This document shows, one piece after another, positions 43,663 to 51,841 of a stretch of 64,000 nucleotides of DNA (the first letter of the stretch is position 1; each line of letters opens with the position of its first letter). The DNA comes from an uncultured Arachnia sp. Lineage in GTDB: Bacteria > Actinomycetota > Actinomycetes > Propionibacteriales > Propionibacteriaceae. A program made the position numbers and the translations under genes. The DNA lies in contig CANLSH010000018.1 in the NCBI GenBank assembly GCA_947493705.1, positions 1-64,000 on the forward strand, written 5' to 3'. The notes under the pieces are model-generated. The model made no database searches. It was not told the origin of the DNA and was given only the letters and a program-made list of their open reading frames with translations.

Positions 43663-44261
43663 ACACCCCGAACGAGGAGCCCCGCGAACGCGACGAGGAT
43701 GCCACCACCGCTGCGGGCGCTGAAGCAGATCCGGCGATAGACAATGGCCCGGCAGCCACGAGAGATTCGCCTGCTCGTGACGTCAACGTTCCCCTGCGGC
43801 TGGCCTTCACCAGTGTTCCGGCCCTGCTGACATCACTGGTGCTCTCGGCGGTTCTGTTCATCGCCGTGCTGTACGGGTGGTACGCGATCGGCCCTGACAT
43901 TCGGAGTCAGGTCAGCGTTTCCCAGACCATCACCCTGCTCGTGGTGGCACTCGGCATGGTGGCCATCATGATGAGCGTGGGGTACTCGCGGCTGTACGCC
44001 GACGAGCGGGGCGTGATCATCCGCAACGGTCCCGTGCGGCGCAGGTTCACCATCGAGCAGGTGGCGGGACTGCGACTTCGCGACGGCGACCCGTGGGCCT
44101 ACCTGCTCGTGAAGGACGGCGAGGGGGGCGTCCGTCGCCGGGCGGTGCTCGCCATCCAGCAGCTGGAAGGCGTCCGTGGGAAACGCAAGGTCAGCCAGGT
44201 GCGCAGATGGCTGAAGGCCAACGGTGCGACGTCGCACGGCATCACGCTGACGCAGGACTGA
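43650..44261 (+). CDS. PH domain-containing membrane protein
   Basis: A 203-aa protein with an acidic, disordered N-terminus (1-45), two membrane helices (about 52-75 and 88-110) and a bacterial PH-like (bPH) domain, seen in YADERGVIIRNGPVRRRFTIEQV. Members commonly follow hisG in actinobacteria; the function is unknown. ATG 43650 overlaps the end of hisG by 13 bases. Confidence 0.8.
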   Translation: MSTVNTPNEEPRERDEDATTAAGAEADPAIDNGPAATRDSPARDVNVPLRLAFTSVPALLTSLVLSAVLFIAVLYGWYAIGPDIRSQVSVSQTITLLVVALGMVAIMMSVGYSRLYADERGVIIRNGPVRRRFTIEQVAGLRLRDGDPWAYLLVKDGEGGVRRRAVLAIQQLEGVRGKRKVSQVRRWLKANGATSHGITLTQD

Positions 44262-44269
44262 GAAACCCC

Positions 44270-44758
44270 TCAGAGGAGCCCGCGTTTGCGCAGGATGTCC
44301 TCCACCTCGGCGTCCTCGGCCGTCTTCTTCTGCGATGCGGCGGGAGCGGACTGCCCGGCAGGGGGAGCCGAGGCGACACTCGCGCCAGGACGGGTGGCAG
44401 TGACAGGAGCTTGTGACTGAGTCGGGGTCACAGCACGGTCGTTGGATTTTGTGACGGCCTTGCGCTGGGCCGGCTTGATGAATCTGGAAATCAGGAAAAT
44501 GAGAAGGCCTGCACCGGCAAGTGATGCACCCCACGTCATGGTGGTGGTCCACACCGTCCGCTGTGCCCAGTCGATGATGCTCACAACACCGTTGTAGGCC
44601 AGGTCTGTGAGGCCGAAGAGCCAGAGACCAAGCGGAATGAGCACCAGTCCCAGCCCGCCCATCACGGGACGAACCCCGGGGCGGCGGGCCCACAGGCCAG
44701 CGAAGATGGCCGTGAAGAAGACCATGAGGGCGATGGTGATGATGAGGGGAACGTCCAT
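44270..44758 (-). CDS. Conserved membrane protein, unknown
   Basis: A 162-aa protein with three or four helices in the first 95 residues (from PLIITIALMVFFTAIFAGL to AGAGLLIFLISRF), then a low-complexity Ala/Pro/Ser/Gln stretch and a charged end EDAEVEDILRKRGLL. No domain recognised. ATG 44758 is preferred to 44776. It converges on the PH gene with only 8 bases between stops and diverges from the SseB-like gene. Confidence 0.65.
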   Translation of the reverse strand: MDVPLIITIALMVFFTAIFAGLWARRPGVRPVMGGLGLVLIPLGLWLFGLTDLAYNGVVSIIDWAQRTVWTTTMTWGASLAGAGLLIFLISRFIKPAQRKAVTKSNDRAVTPTQSQAPVTATRPGASVASAPPAGQSAPAASQKKTAEDAEVEDILRKRGLL

Positions 44759-44795
44759 TGCTCCAGCTTCCCACATCGGTCATAAGCTGACACGC

Positions 44796-45362
44796 ATGGA
44801 ACGCGCTGATTCGCAGGACTCGTCCCAGCCCACCGAGGCACCCCACCACCTCGCACAACCCAGCACACGATTCCTGGGCGACGACGGCAGTCCGGATCCG
44901 GTTGTCCGCAGCGCGCTGGCTGCCGTCACGGATCAGGTGTCCTACAGCCGGGCCGTCGTGGCGCTGTGCGCATCCCGTCTGCTGATGCCCATCGTTGCCT
45001 CCGGTGATGAAACGGGCGAGCATGATCCCGAGCGCCGCGCCGAGATGGCTGCGGTCACGCTCTCGGACGGGGGCACTTCCTATCTCCTGGCCTTCACTGG
45101 CGTGGACTCCATGCATGCCTGGCAGCCGGATGCGCGACCGGTGCTGTGCCACCTCGACGAACTCGCTGCCTCCGTCGCGCCTGCCGGGGCTACGGAGCTC
45201 CTCCTGGACATGGCGGGCCCGACGCCTTTCGTGTTGGCGGATGCCCTCCTGGTCGCCGTGGCCGACGGGAACCGGCTGGTTGAGTTCGACAATGGTGATT
45301 TCGCATGGGTGAGGACGGCGTCGGAGGACCCCGGTCCTGCCGCGGCGGACCCTCGACGCTGA
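44796..45362 (+). CDS. SseB family protein
   Basis: A 188-aa soluble protein of the SseB family. The core reads VVALCASRLLMPIVASGDE, AAVTLSDGGTSYLLAFTGVDSMHAW and VLADALLVAVADG. The name derives from an enhancer of serine sensitivity in E. coli; in actinobacteria the gene commonly precedes infC and has no established role. TAAGCT (44783-44788) ends 7 bases before ATG 44796, suggesting a leaderless message. The long frame open upstream is not used. Confidence 0.8.
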   Translation: MERADSQDSSQPTEAPHHLAQPSTRFLGDDGSPDPVVRSALAAVTDQVSYSRAVVALCASRLLMPIVASGDETGEHDPERRAEMAAVTLSDGGTSYLLAFTGVDSMHAWQPDARPVLCHLDELAASVAPAGATELLLDMAGPTPFVLADALLVAVADGNRLVEFDNGDFAWVRTASEDPGPAAADPRR

Positions 45363-45512
45363 CCAGTGAGGCAACACACGCCCGCCCTACTGGTTGCCGC
45401 CCGCCCAATGTTCCGCGCCCGCTTATTTTTGAGCGTCGACTGGAGAGCAGGCGTCGAGAAGTGGCGACGGAGGGTTGGAGTCAGTGTCCGGACGTAGAAC
45501 TGCATGCGTCGT

Positions 45513-45541
45513 TTGGTGCTGAGGTGTCCACGTACTAGAAT
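45513..45541 (+). promoter_or_regulatory. Promoter of infC-rpmI-rplT
   Basis: TTGGTG (45513-45518) and TAGAAT (45536-45541) are 17 bases apart. A transcript beginning near 45548 would have a leader of about 200 nt before infC. The 150 bases between the SseB-like gene and this promoter hold nothing recognisable. Confidence 0.6.
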
Positions 45542-45571
45542 TGAGAAGTCGAGATCCGCTTCAGGGCGATC

Positions 45572-45685
45572 CGCATGCAAGTGGAGGCCTGACCTCCCAC
45601 CTGAGGAGCCCTACGGTCCCCGGGTCGGTACCTACGCTCGTCATGGGTGTGCCCGTCAGGCCTTCGCATATGCGGAGGCCTTTTT
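45572..45685 (+). promoter_or_regulatory. infC leader with attenuator terminator
   Basis: Two competing structures are visible. GTGGAGG and CCTCCCAC form a hairpin near 45572-45592. Further on, AGGCCT (45658-45663) pairs with AGGCCT (45675-45680) around the palindrome CGCATATGCG, and five T residues follow (to 45685): a typical rho-independent terminator about 70 bases before the infC start. The upstream hairpin region also holds AGGCCT, so it can pair with the terminator arms and act as an antiterminator. Leaders regulated by L20 are known in Firmicutes; this one is not recognised as that family. Confidence 0.6.
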
Positions 45686-45751
45686 GCATGTCAAGACACG
45701 CACTCTCAAATCCACTGTTTCATCCCACTTCATCCCACACCTGGAGGACCC

Positions 45752-46441
45752 ATCAGCACTGAACCACGGATCAACGATCGCATCCGAGTACCAGAAGTCC
45801 GGCTCGTCGGCCCGAACGGCGAACAAGTCGGCATCGTTCGTGTCGAGGACGCCATTCGCCTGGCCACCGAGAACGATCTGGATCTCGTCGAGGTGGCGCC
45901 CATGGCGCGCCCACCGGTGTGCAAGTTGATGGACTACGGAAAGTTCAAGTACGAGGCGGCGCAGAAGGCTCGCGACGCTCGCAAGAACCAGACGAACACC
46001 CTCACCAAGGAAATGAAGCTTCGCCTGAAGATCGACCAGCACGACTACGAGACCAAGAAGGGTCACGTCGTGCGGTTCCTCAAGGGTGGCGACAAGGTGA
46101 AGATCACCATCATGTTCCGTGGTCGTGAGCAGTCCCGCCCCGAACTGGGCATGGAACTGCTGAAGCGCCTGGCCGACGACGTCGCCGAGTTCGGTCACGT
46201 CGAGTCCTCGCCGAAGCAGGATGGTCGCAACATGATCATGGTGCTCGGTCCCGCGCGCAAGAAGACCGACGCCAAGGTGGACAAGGCAGCGGATCGTGAG
46301 CGCCGCATGGAAGAGCGCCGAGTTGCTCAGGAAGCTGAGAAGCAGGCAGAGGCAGAGCTTCGGGCCGCACACTCCGCTGAGCCTGCGCACACCAAGAAGC
46401 GTGGTCCTGCCGACAACATGGACCCAGACATCGATCTGTAG
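45752..46441 (+). CDS. infC: Translation initiation factor IF-3, ATC start
   Basis: IF-3 checks start-codon pairing on the 30S subunit. The 229-aa protein has the N-domain ([19 protein letters not shown]), the lysine-rich linker and the C-domain ([16 protein letters not shown]), with an extra charged tail of about 50 residues. Similarity begins exactly at ISTEPRIN, whose first codon is ATC at 45752, with GGAGG four bases before it; no ATG, GTG or TTG lies in a suitable place downstream. IF-3 rejects non-standard starts, so an AUC/AUU start allows autoregulation as in E. coli infC. Upstream in-frame starts lie before the terminator and are unlikely. Confidence 0.92.
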   Translation: MSTEPRINDRIRVPEVRLVGPNGEQVGIVRVEDAIRLATENDLDLVEVAPMARPPVCKLMDYGKFKYEAAQKARDARKNQTNTLTKEMKLRLKIDQHDYETKKGHVVRFLKGGDKVKITIMFRGREQSRPELGMELLKRLADDVAEFGHVESSPKQDGRNMIMVLGPARKKTDAKVDKAADRERRMEERRVAQEAEKQAEAELRAAHSAEPAHTKKRGPADNMDPDIDL

Positions 46442-46479
46442 ATCGATCCCAGAACCACGAGAACAGAAAGCGAATCACC

Positions 46480-46686
46480 ATGCCGAAGATGAAGTCCCAC
46501 TCGGGTGCCAAGAAGCGATTCAAGGTGACCGGAACGGGTAAAATCATGCGCCGTCAGGCCAACCTGGGCCACCTCAACGAGCACAAGTCGCCTACCCGCC
46601 TGCGTCGCCTCAAGGGCAACGTTGAGGTCGCTCCCGCTGATGTCAAGCAGGCACGCAAGCTGCTTGGCAAGCACAAGGGCCGTTGA
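46480..46686 (+). CDS. rpmI: 50S ribosomal protein L35
   Basis: A 68-aa basic protein, [20 protein letters not shown] at the start, the standard L35 sequence. It sits between infC and rplT in the conserved operon. GAACAGAAAGCGAA precedes the ATG, with a weak SD. Confidence 0.96.
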   Translation: MPKMKSHSGAKKRFKVTGTGKIMRRQANLGHLNEHKSPTRLRRLKGNVEVAPADVKQARKLLGKHKGR

Positions 46687-46751
46687 GCTCATCCCCCTAA
46701 CCGCCCATTCTCGTCGGTGATTGAACCGGCACCCACAGCAAGGAGAACACC

Positions 46752-47123
46752 ATGGCACGCGTCAAGCGTTCTGTGAATGCGCACAAGAAGCGCCGCGAGA
46801 TCCTCGAACTCGCATCCGGCTACCGCGGTCAGCGGTCGCGCCTGTACCGCAAGGCCAAGGAGCAGGTCCTCCACTCGATGACCTACTCCTACCGTGATCG
46901 TCGCAACAAGAAGCGCGACTTCCGCGGTCTGTGGATCCAGCGCATCAACGCTGCGGCCCGCGCCGACGGCATGACATACAACCGCTTCATCAACGGCCTT
47001 CACAACGCCGGCGTCGAGGTTGACCGCAAGATCCTCGCCGACCTTGCCGTGACCGATCCCACCGCGTTCTCGGCACTCGTCGCCGTGGCCAAGGAGAATC
47101 AGTCCACGTCCCAGGCGCTCTGA
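46752..47123 (+). CDS. rplT: 50S ribosomal protein L20
   Basis: A 123-aa basic 23S rRNA-binding protein, early assembler and, in several bacteria, a repressor of its own operon. It has the full N-terminal [17 protein letters not shown] tail and [27 protein letters not shown] lies 7 bases before ATG. Confidence 0.97.
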   Translation: MARVKRSVNAHKKRREILELASGYRGQRSRLYRKAKEQVLHSMTYSYRDRRNKKRDFRGLWIQRINAAARADGMTYNRFINGLHNAGVEVDRKILADLAVTDPTAFSALVAVAKENQSTSQAL

Positions 47124-47124
47124 G

Positions 47125-47973
47125 TTGGACAACCGCTTCGATCCGAACGCAGTACCCGACATTCCCGTCGCGGTGCTGCGTTCGATTCGTCGTCTCGCCC
47201 ATCGACGGGGCCGCGACAACTCGGCCGCGTTTCTGGCGGAGGGTCCCCAGGCCGTACGCGCGGCTCTCGACGTGGGGAATGCGGTTCAGGACATCGTCAC
47301 GAGCGACCCTCACAAACACCTGGCTCTGATGGCAGGCGCCGACGCACCACGGTGGCGAGCGAGCGAACAACAGATGCGTCAACTCAGCGATACCGTCACT
47401 CCGCAGGGGATCGTCGCGATCTGTCGTCAGCGCCACGTCCACCTCAGTGACCTGGATGAGCTGTCTCTCGTCGTCATCTGCGCGCAGGTGAGGGATCCGG
47501 GAAACGCCGGCACCGTCATTCGCTGCGCCGACGCCTTCGGGGCTGACGCGGTGATTCTGACGCAGGGCTCCGTCGAACTCCACAATCCCAAGACCGTGCG
47601 CTCCAGTGTGGGAAGCCTGTTCCATCTGCCCATCGTCACCGGCGTCACGCTGGCTGACGCCGTCGCATTCTGTCGTGATCGTGGTCTGCAGGTGCTGGCC
47701 GCCGATGCGGGTGGCGCAGAACTGGATCTGCTCGCCGCCGATGGCACCCTGTCCGCGCCCACCGCCTGGATCATGGGCAACGAGTCATGGGGCCTGCCCG
47801 CAGAGGATTCTGCACTGGCTGACCGGGTTGTCTCTGTACCCATGTGGGGCGCTGCAGAGAGCCTCAACCTCTCCACCGCCGCCGCCGTCTGTCTCTACCA
47901 GAGCGCCTCATCCCAACGCCGCAACCCTGGCGTTGTGCCGAAGAGTCCTGCACCAACGACGAAGGAATCCTAG
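47125..47973 (+). CDS. TrmH/SpoU family RNA 2'-O-methyltransferase
   Basis: SPOUT-class methyltransferase acting on rRNA or tRNA ribose. The N-terminal substrate-binding part (to about 100) contains FLAEGPQAVRAAL; the knot domain has QVRDPGNAGTVIRCADAFG, a PKTVRSSVGSLFHLP block and the C-terminal SAM-binding WIMGNESWGL and AESLNLSTAAAV. 282 aa. The start is TTG 47125, one base after the rplT stop, without a strong SD, so it probably depends on coupling. Adjacent to L20 and pheS as in many actinobacteria. Confidence 0.9.
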   Translation: MDNRFDPNAVPDIPVAVLRSIRRLAHRRGRDNSAAFLAEGPQAVRAALDVGNAVQDIVTSDPHKHLALMAGADAPRWRASEQQMRQLSDTVTPQGIVAICRQRHVHLSDLDELSLVVICAQVRDPGNAGTVIRCADAFGADAVILTQGSVELHNPKTVRSSVGSLFHLPIVTGVTLADAVAFCRDRGLQVLAADAGGAELDLLAADGTLSAPTAWIMGNESWGLPAEDSALADRVVSVPMWGAAESLNLSTAAAVCLYQSASSQRRNPGVVPKSPAPTTKES

Positions 47974-49083
47974 ATGTCCGGGCCCCATGAAAGTGTCGAT
48001 TCCCAGCGAAGCACAGAGCCTGATTCCGAGGTCGTTAACGGCTATCTCCACGAAGCGATCGCCGCCATTGCCGCAGCCACCACCACCGCCGAGCTCAAGC
48101 AGGCTCGCTTGGATCATGCGGGGGACCGCTCGCCGTTGGCGCTCGCCAACCGTAAAATCGGCACACTGCCGCCTGCTGAGCGTAAAGAGGCAGGCGCCCG
48201 TATTGGGAAGGCGCGGGGCGTCCTCAATCAGGCCGTCAGTGCTCGTCAGGCCGAACTGGCCGCCCTCGAACTGGAAACCGCCCTGCGCGATGAGCACGTC
48301 GACATGACCCTGCCCGTGCACCTGACACCCCAGGGAGCACTGCACCCCATCACGGCGTTGATCGACGACATGTGCGACGTCTTCGTCGCAATGGGCTGGG
48401 AAGTTGCCGAAGGGCCGGAACTCGAAGCTGAATGGTACAACTTCGACGCCCTCAACATTGGCCCTGATCATCCCTCGCGAGCACTGCAGGACACCCTGTG
48501 GATCGATCCGCCCTCCGACGGCAAGCTGCTGCGCACCCAGACTTCGCCCGTGCAGATTCGTGCCCTTCTGGAGCGCGACCTTCCGCTGTATGTGGTGAGC
48601 CCCGGCAAAGTGTTCCGCGCCGATGAGTACGACGCGACCCACCTGCCCGTCTTCCACCAACTTGAGGGCCTCGTGGTGGACAAGGGCATCTCCATGGCTG
48701 ACTTGCGGGGAACATTGGACCACTTCGCCCGCGCCATGTTCGGCGACGTCCGCACCCGCATGCGGCCCCATCACTTCCCATTCACCGAGCCCAGCGCCGA
48801 GGTGGACCTGGAGTGCTTCGTCTGCCATGGCGAATCCGTCGGCAACCCGGATGCGCCGTGCCGCACATGTCGCAGCGAGGGCTGGATCGAGTGGGGCGGC
48901 TGCGGTGTCGTCAACCCCCGCGTGCTGCAGGCGTGCGGCATCGACGCTTCGCTCTACTCCGGCTTCGCCTTCGGCATGGGAGTGGACCGCACCGTCATGT
49001 TCCGCAACAACGCCCCCGATCTTCGTGACTTCGTCGAAGGCGATATCCGTTTCAGCCGATCCCTGCTTGGAGGAGCCCGATGA
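47974..49083 (+). CDS. pheS: Phenylalanyl-tRNA synthetase alpha subunit
   Basis: Catalytic subunit of the class II (alpha-beta)2 enzyme. It has an N-terminal coiled coil (about 20-95), class II motif 2 (VFRADEYDATHLPVFHQLEG) and motif 3 (GFAFGMGVDRTVM). The cysteine group CHGESVGNPDAPCRTC (about 283-298) is an insertion resembling a zinc knuckle. 369 aa. The start directly follows the methyltransferase stop and the end overlaps pheT by four bases. Confidence 0.96.
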   Translation: MSGPHESVDSQRSTEPDSEVVNGYLHEAIAAIAAATTTAELKQARLDHAGDRSPLALANRKIGTLPPAERKEAGARIGKARGVLNQAVSARQAELAALELETALRDEHVDMTLPVHLTPQGALHPITALIDDMCDVFVAMGWEVAEGPELEAEWYNFDALNIGPDHPSRALQDTLWIDPPSDGKLLRTQTSPVQIRALLERDLPLYVVSPGKVFRADEYDATHLPVFHQLEGLVVDKGISMADLRGTLDHFARAMFGDVRTRMRPHHFPFTEPSAEVDLECFVCHGESVGNPDAPCRTCRSEGWIEWGGCGVVNPRVLQACGIDASLYSGFAFGMGVDRTVMFRNNAPDLRDFVEGDIRFSRSLLGGAR

Positions 49084-51572
49084 AAGCACCCATGTCCTGG
49101 CTCCGCGAGCTGGTCCCACTACCCATCCCGGACACCGACGTCGCGGCTTCGCTCACCCGTGCCGGCCTCACGGTGGAGCGCATCGAGACCACCGGCCCCG
49201 GTATCACAGGTCCGCTCGTCATTGGGCGGGTGCTTTCTCTGGTGGAGGAGCCCCAGAAGAATGGCAAGATCATCCGCTACTGCCGTGTGGACGTCGGCGT
49301 TGTCCACAACGATGAAGCCACACACCAGTTCCCGGCTTCTCGGGGCATCGTCTGTGGCGCCCTCAATTTCGAGGTGGGGGATCTGGTTGTCGTAGTGCTT
49401 CCCGGCGCCGTGCTGCCGGGCGACTTCGCCGTCGGCGCCCGCAAAACCTATGGCCACATCTCTGACGGCATGATCTGCTCCGAGAAGGAGCTCGGCCTGG
49501 GCGAGGACCACGACGGCATCATGGTGCTCGACCCCGCCACCGGATTGAAGCCCGGCGACGACGCGCTGGAAGCCCTGTGGACCAGCGACACCGTTCTGGA
49601 CATGGAGATCACCACGGATCTTGGCTACTGCCTCTCCATGCGGGGTCTGGCCCGAGAGGCCGCCATCGCGGCGCACGTGTCTTTCACGGATCCGTATGCG
49701 GAGTCGATGCCGGAGCCCGTGACAGCCGGTCATCCCGTGGAGTTGGAATCGGAGCGGTGCACCAACTTCGTCGCGCTGACCATTGACGGATTCGGCCCGG
49801 AAGCGCCGACGCCAGCTTGGATGGCTCAGCGTCTCCGGGCCAGCGGGGTGCGATCCATTTCACTGCCCGTCGACGTCACCAACTATGTGATGCTGGAGAG
49901 CGGTCAGCCACTGCACGCCTACGACGCCGCCAAGCTGCAGGGACCCATCCGGGTCCGGCTCGCGGAAGAGGGCGAGACGCTGCGCACGCTGGATGGCGTC
50001 CTGCGCACCTGCACAGCGGATGATCTGCTGATCACGGATGATTCGGGGGCCATCGGGCTTGCGGGTGTGATGGGTGGCCTCGACACCGAGGTCACGTCCA
50101 GCACCACCTCCATCGTGCTCGAGGCGGCACACTTCGAATCCACGAGTGTGTCCCGCACTTTCCGTCGTCACGGTCTGCCGTCCGAGGCCTCCAAGCGGTT
50201 TGAACGCACCGTTGATCCGGGCCTGCCCTACGCGGCGGCACGACGTGCAGCCGATCTCCTGGTCGAGCACGGTGGCGGTCAGCGCAAGGCCGACGAGACG
50301 GTGGTGGGAACCGTGCCTGCGGAGCATCGGATCAATCTGCGCGCCGGGCTTGTTCCGGCCGTACTGGGTGCCCCCGTTGACACCCAGGAGAGCATCCGCA
50401 TCCTCAAGGCGAGCGGCTGCCGAGTCACCGCCATGGGGGACTCTCTCACGGTGTGTGCCCCCACATGGCGCCCGGATCTGCGCGACCCCTACGACGTGGT
50501 GGAGGAAGTGGGCCGGAAGTATGGGTACGACCGCATCGGTCTGCGCATTCCGATCCCGCCCGTGGGTGCGGGTCTGACACGCAGGCAGAAGGGGCGTCGC
50601 GCCGCAATGACAGCCGTCGCCGGTTCTGGATTCACCGAGATCCTGAGCCTCCCCTTCACTGCAGAGAGTGAACTCGACAGGTTGGGTCTGCCGGAGGATG
50701 ATCCGCGCCGGAACGCTGTGCGCCTCGCCAATCCGCTCTCGGACACGCATCCCTTCCTGCGTACCAGTTTGCTGCCGGGGCTCTTCGCGGCCGTGGTGAA
50801 GAACACCTCCCGCTCCATGGAGGATTTGGCGCTGTTCGAGCACGGCGCGGTCTTTCTGAATGGCGAGGGCGGCCCTCTGCCACACCCGGGTGTGGAGGAA
50901 CGCCCCTCGGACGAGGAACTGGCTGGTATCGAGGCTGGATTGCCCGAACAGCCGGAGATGCTGGCTGCTGTGGTGTGCGGCAACTGGTCCCGGCAGGGGT
51001 GGCACGGCAAGGCTGTCCCTGCTGACTGGACGCACGTCGTCGCTGCTGCAGAAGCGGCTGCTGCGGCCGTGGGTCTGCGCCTGACGCGGCGCAACGGCGA
51101 GGCCATGCCCTGGCACCCGGGCCGGTGTGCGGAGCTCTCCGTGGACGGAAGCGTCGTCGGGTTCGCTGGGGAGCTCCACCCCGAAGTCGTCCGTGCGTTC
51201 GGCCTGCCGGAGCGCACGAGCGCCGTCGAATTCTCGCTCGGCGACGTACTGACAGCCGCCCCCCGCGGCGGAACCATCAGCGCGCTCTCATCATTCCCCG
51301 TGGCCAAGGAGGATGTGGCGCTGATCGTCGACGAAAGCGTGGCCGTGGCCGACGTGCAGGCCGCCCTCGTCGAAGGTGCCGGCGCCCTCCTGGAGGACGT
51401 CTCCTTGTTCGACGTCTACAGAGGCACTCAGGTGGGCGAGGGGAAAAAGTCCTTGGCCTTCGCTTTGCGGTTCCGCGCCGATAGAACACTTAGGGACGCC
51501 GAGACCGCCGAGGCCCGTCAGGCGGCTGTTGCCGTCGCAGCTGAGCGGTACGAAGCCGTGCAGCGCGCCTGA
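49080..51572 (+). CDS. pheT: Phenylalanyl-tRNA synthetase beta subunit
   Basis: 830-aa partner of PheS. Domains in order: B1 with the tRNA-binding EMAP-like fold (40-155), B3/B4 editing domain (about 210-385, including PVDVTNYVMLESGQPLHAYD), B5 (about 400-475), the catalytic-like core (about 480-680) and the C-terminal anticodon-binding FDX-ACB domain (SSFPVAKEDVALIVDE to the end). Expression is coupled to pheS (ATGA). Confidence 0.96.
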   Translation: MKAPMSWLRELVPLPIPDTDVAASLTRAGLTVERIETTGPGITGPLVIGRVLSLVEEPQKNGKIIRYCRVDVGVVHNDEATHQFPASRGIVCGALNFEVGDLVVVVLPGAVLPGDFAVGARKTYGHISDGMICSEKELGLGEDHDGIMVLDPATGLKPGDDALEALWTSDTVLDMEITTDLGYCLSMRGLAREAAIAAHVSFTDPYAESMPEPVTAGHPVELESERCTNFVALTIDGFGPEAPTPAWMAQRLRASGVRSISLPVDVTNYVMLESGQPLHAYDAAKLQGPIRVRLAEEGETLRTLDGVLRTCTADDLLITDDSGAIGLAGVMGGLDTEVTSSTTSIVLEAAHFESTSVSRTFRRHGLPSEASKRFERTVDPGLPYAAARRAADLLVEHGGGQRKADETVVGTVPAEHRINLRAGLVPAVLGAPVDTQESIRILKASGCRVTAMGDSLTVCAPTWRPDLRDPYDVVEEVGRKYGYDRIGLRIPIPPVGAGLTRRQKGRRAAMTAVAGSGFTEILSLPFTAESELDRLGLPEDDPRRNAVRLANPLSDTHPFLRTSLLPGLFAAVVKNTSRSMEDLALFEHGAVFLNGEGGPLPHPGVEERPSDEELAGIEAGLPEQPEMLAAVVCGNWSRQGWHGKAVPADWTHVVAAAEAAAAAVGLRLTRRNGEAMPWHPGRCAELSVDGSVVGFAGELHPEVVRAFGLPERTSAVEFSLGDVLTAAPRGGTISALSSFPVAKEDVALIVDESVAVADVQAALVEGAGALLEDVSLFDVYRGTQVGEGKKSLAFALRFRADRTLRDAETAEARQAAVAVAAERYEAVQRA

Positions 51573-51621
51573 TCCTCGCGGATACTCATGTGAACCCACC
51601 TGGTTGGCCGATCTCGGTTTC

Positions 51622-51663
51622 TGTGTGGCCTGGCTGCCGGTAGACCGGCAGCCAGGCCACACA
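51622..51663 (+). terminator. Terminator after pheST
   Basis: A perfect 19-bp stem (TGTGTGGCCTGGCTGCCGG and its complement) around a TAGA loop, 50 bases after the pheT stop. There is no T run, but the stem is one of the most stable in the window. Confidence 0.75.
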
Positions 51664-51750
51664 CAAAGTGACCCTCCTCGTGCGGCGGGTCAGCGAAACG
51701 CGGGCGGATTTGTGATTTTTTACAGTGCGTATAGCCCCTTGTCAGGTTCC

Positions 51751-51778
51751 GATTGACGAACTTTTGTAGCCGTCAATC
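51751..51778. promoter_or_regulatory. Inverted repeat upstream of the peptide ABC operon
   Basis: GATTGACG (51751-51758) and CGTCAATC (51771-51778) are exact inverted repeats separated by 12 bases. They end two bases before the likely -35 box, a position suited to an activator or repressor. No regulator gene is adjacent. Confidence 0.5.
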
Positions 51779-51780
51779 CC

Positions 51781-51809
51781 TTCAGATTCCCCCGAAAGAT
51801 GCTTTATAG
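51781..51809 (+). promoter_or_regulatory. Promoter of the peptide ABC operon
   Basis: TTCAGA (51781-51786) and TATAGT (51804-51809) are 17 bases apart; transcription near 51816 leaves a leader of about 25 nt with AAGGGAGGG before the start. Confidence 0.6.
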
Positions 51810-51841
51810 TTCCATCACTACACCCCAAGGGAGGGTGCGTG

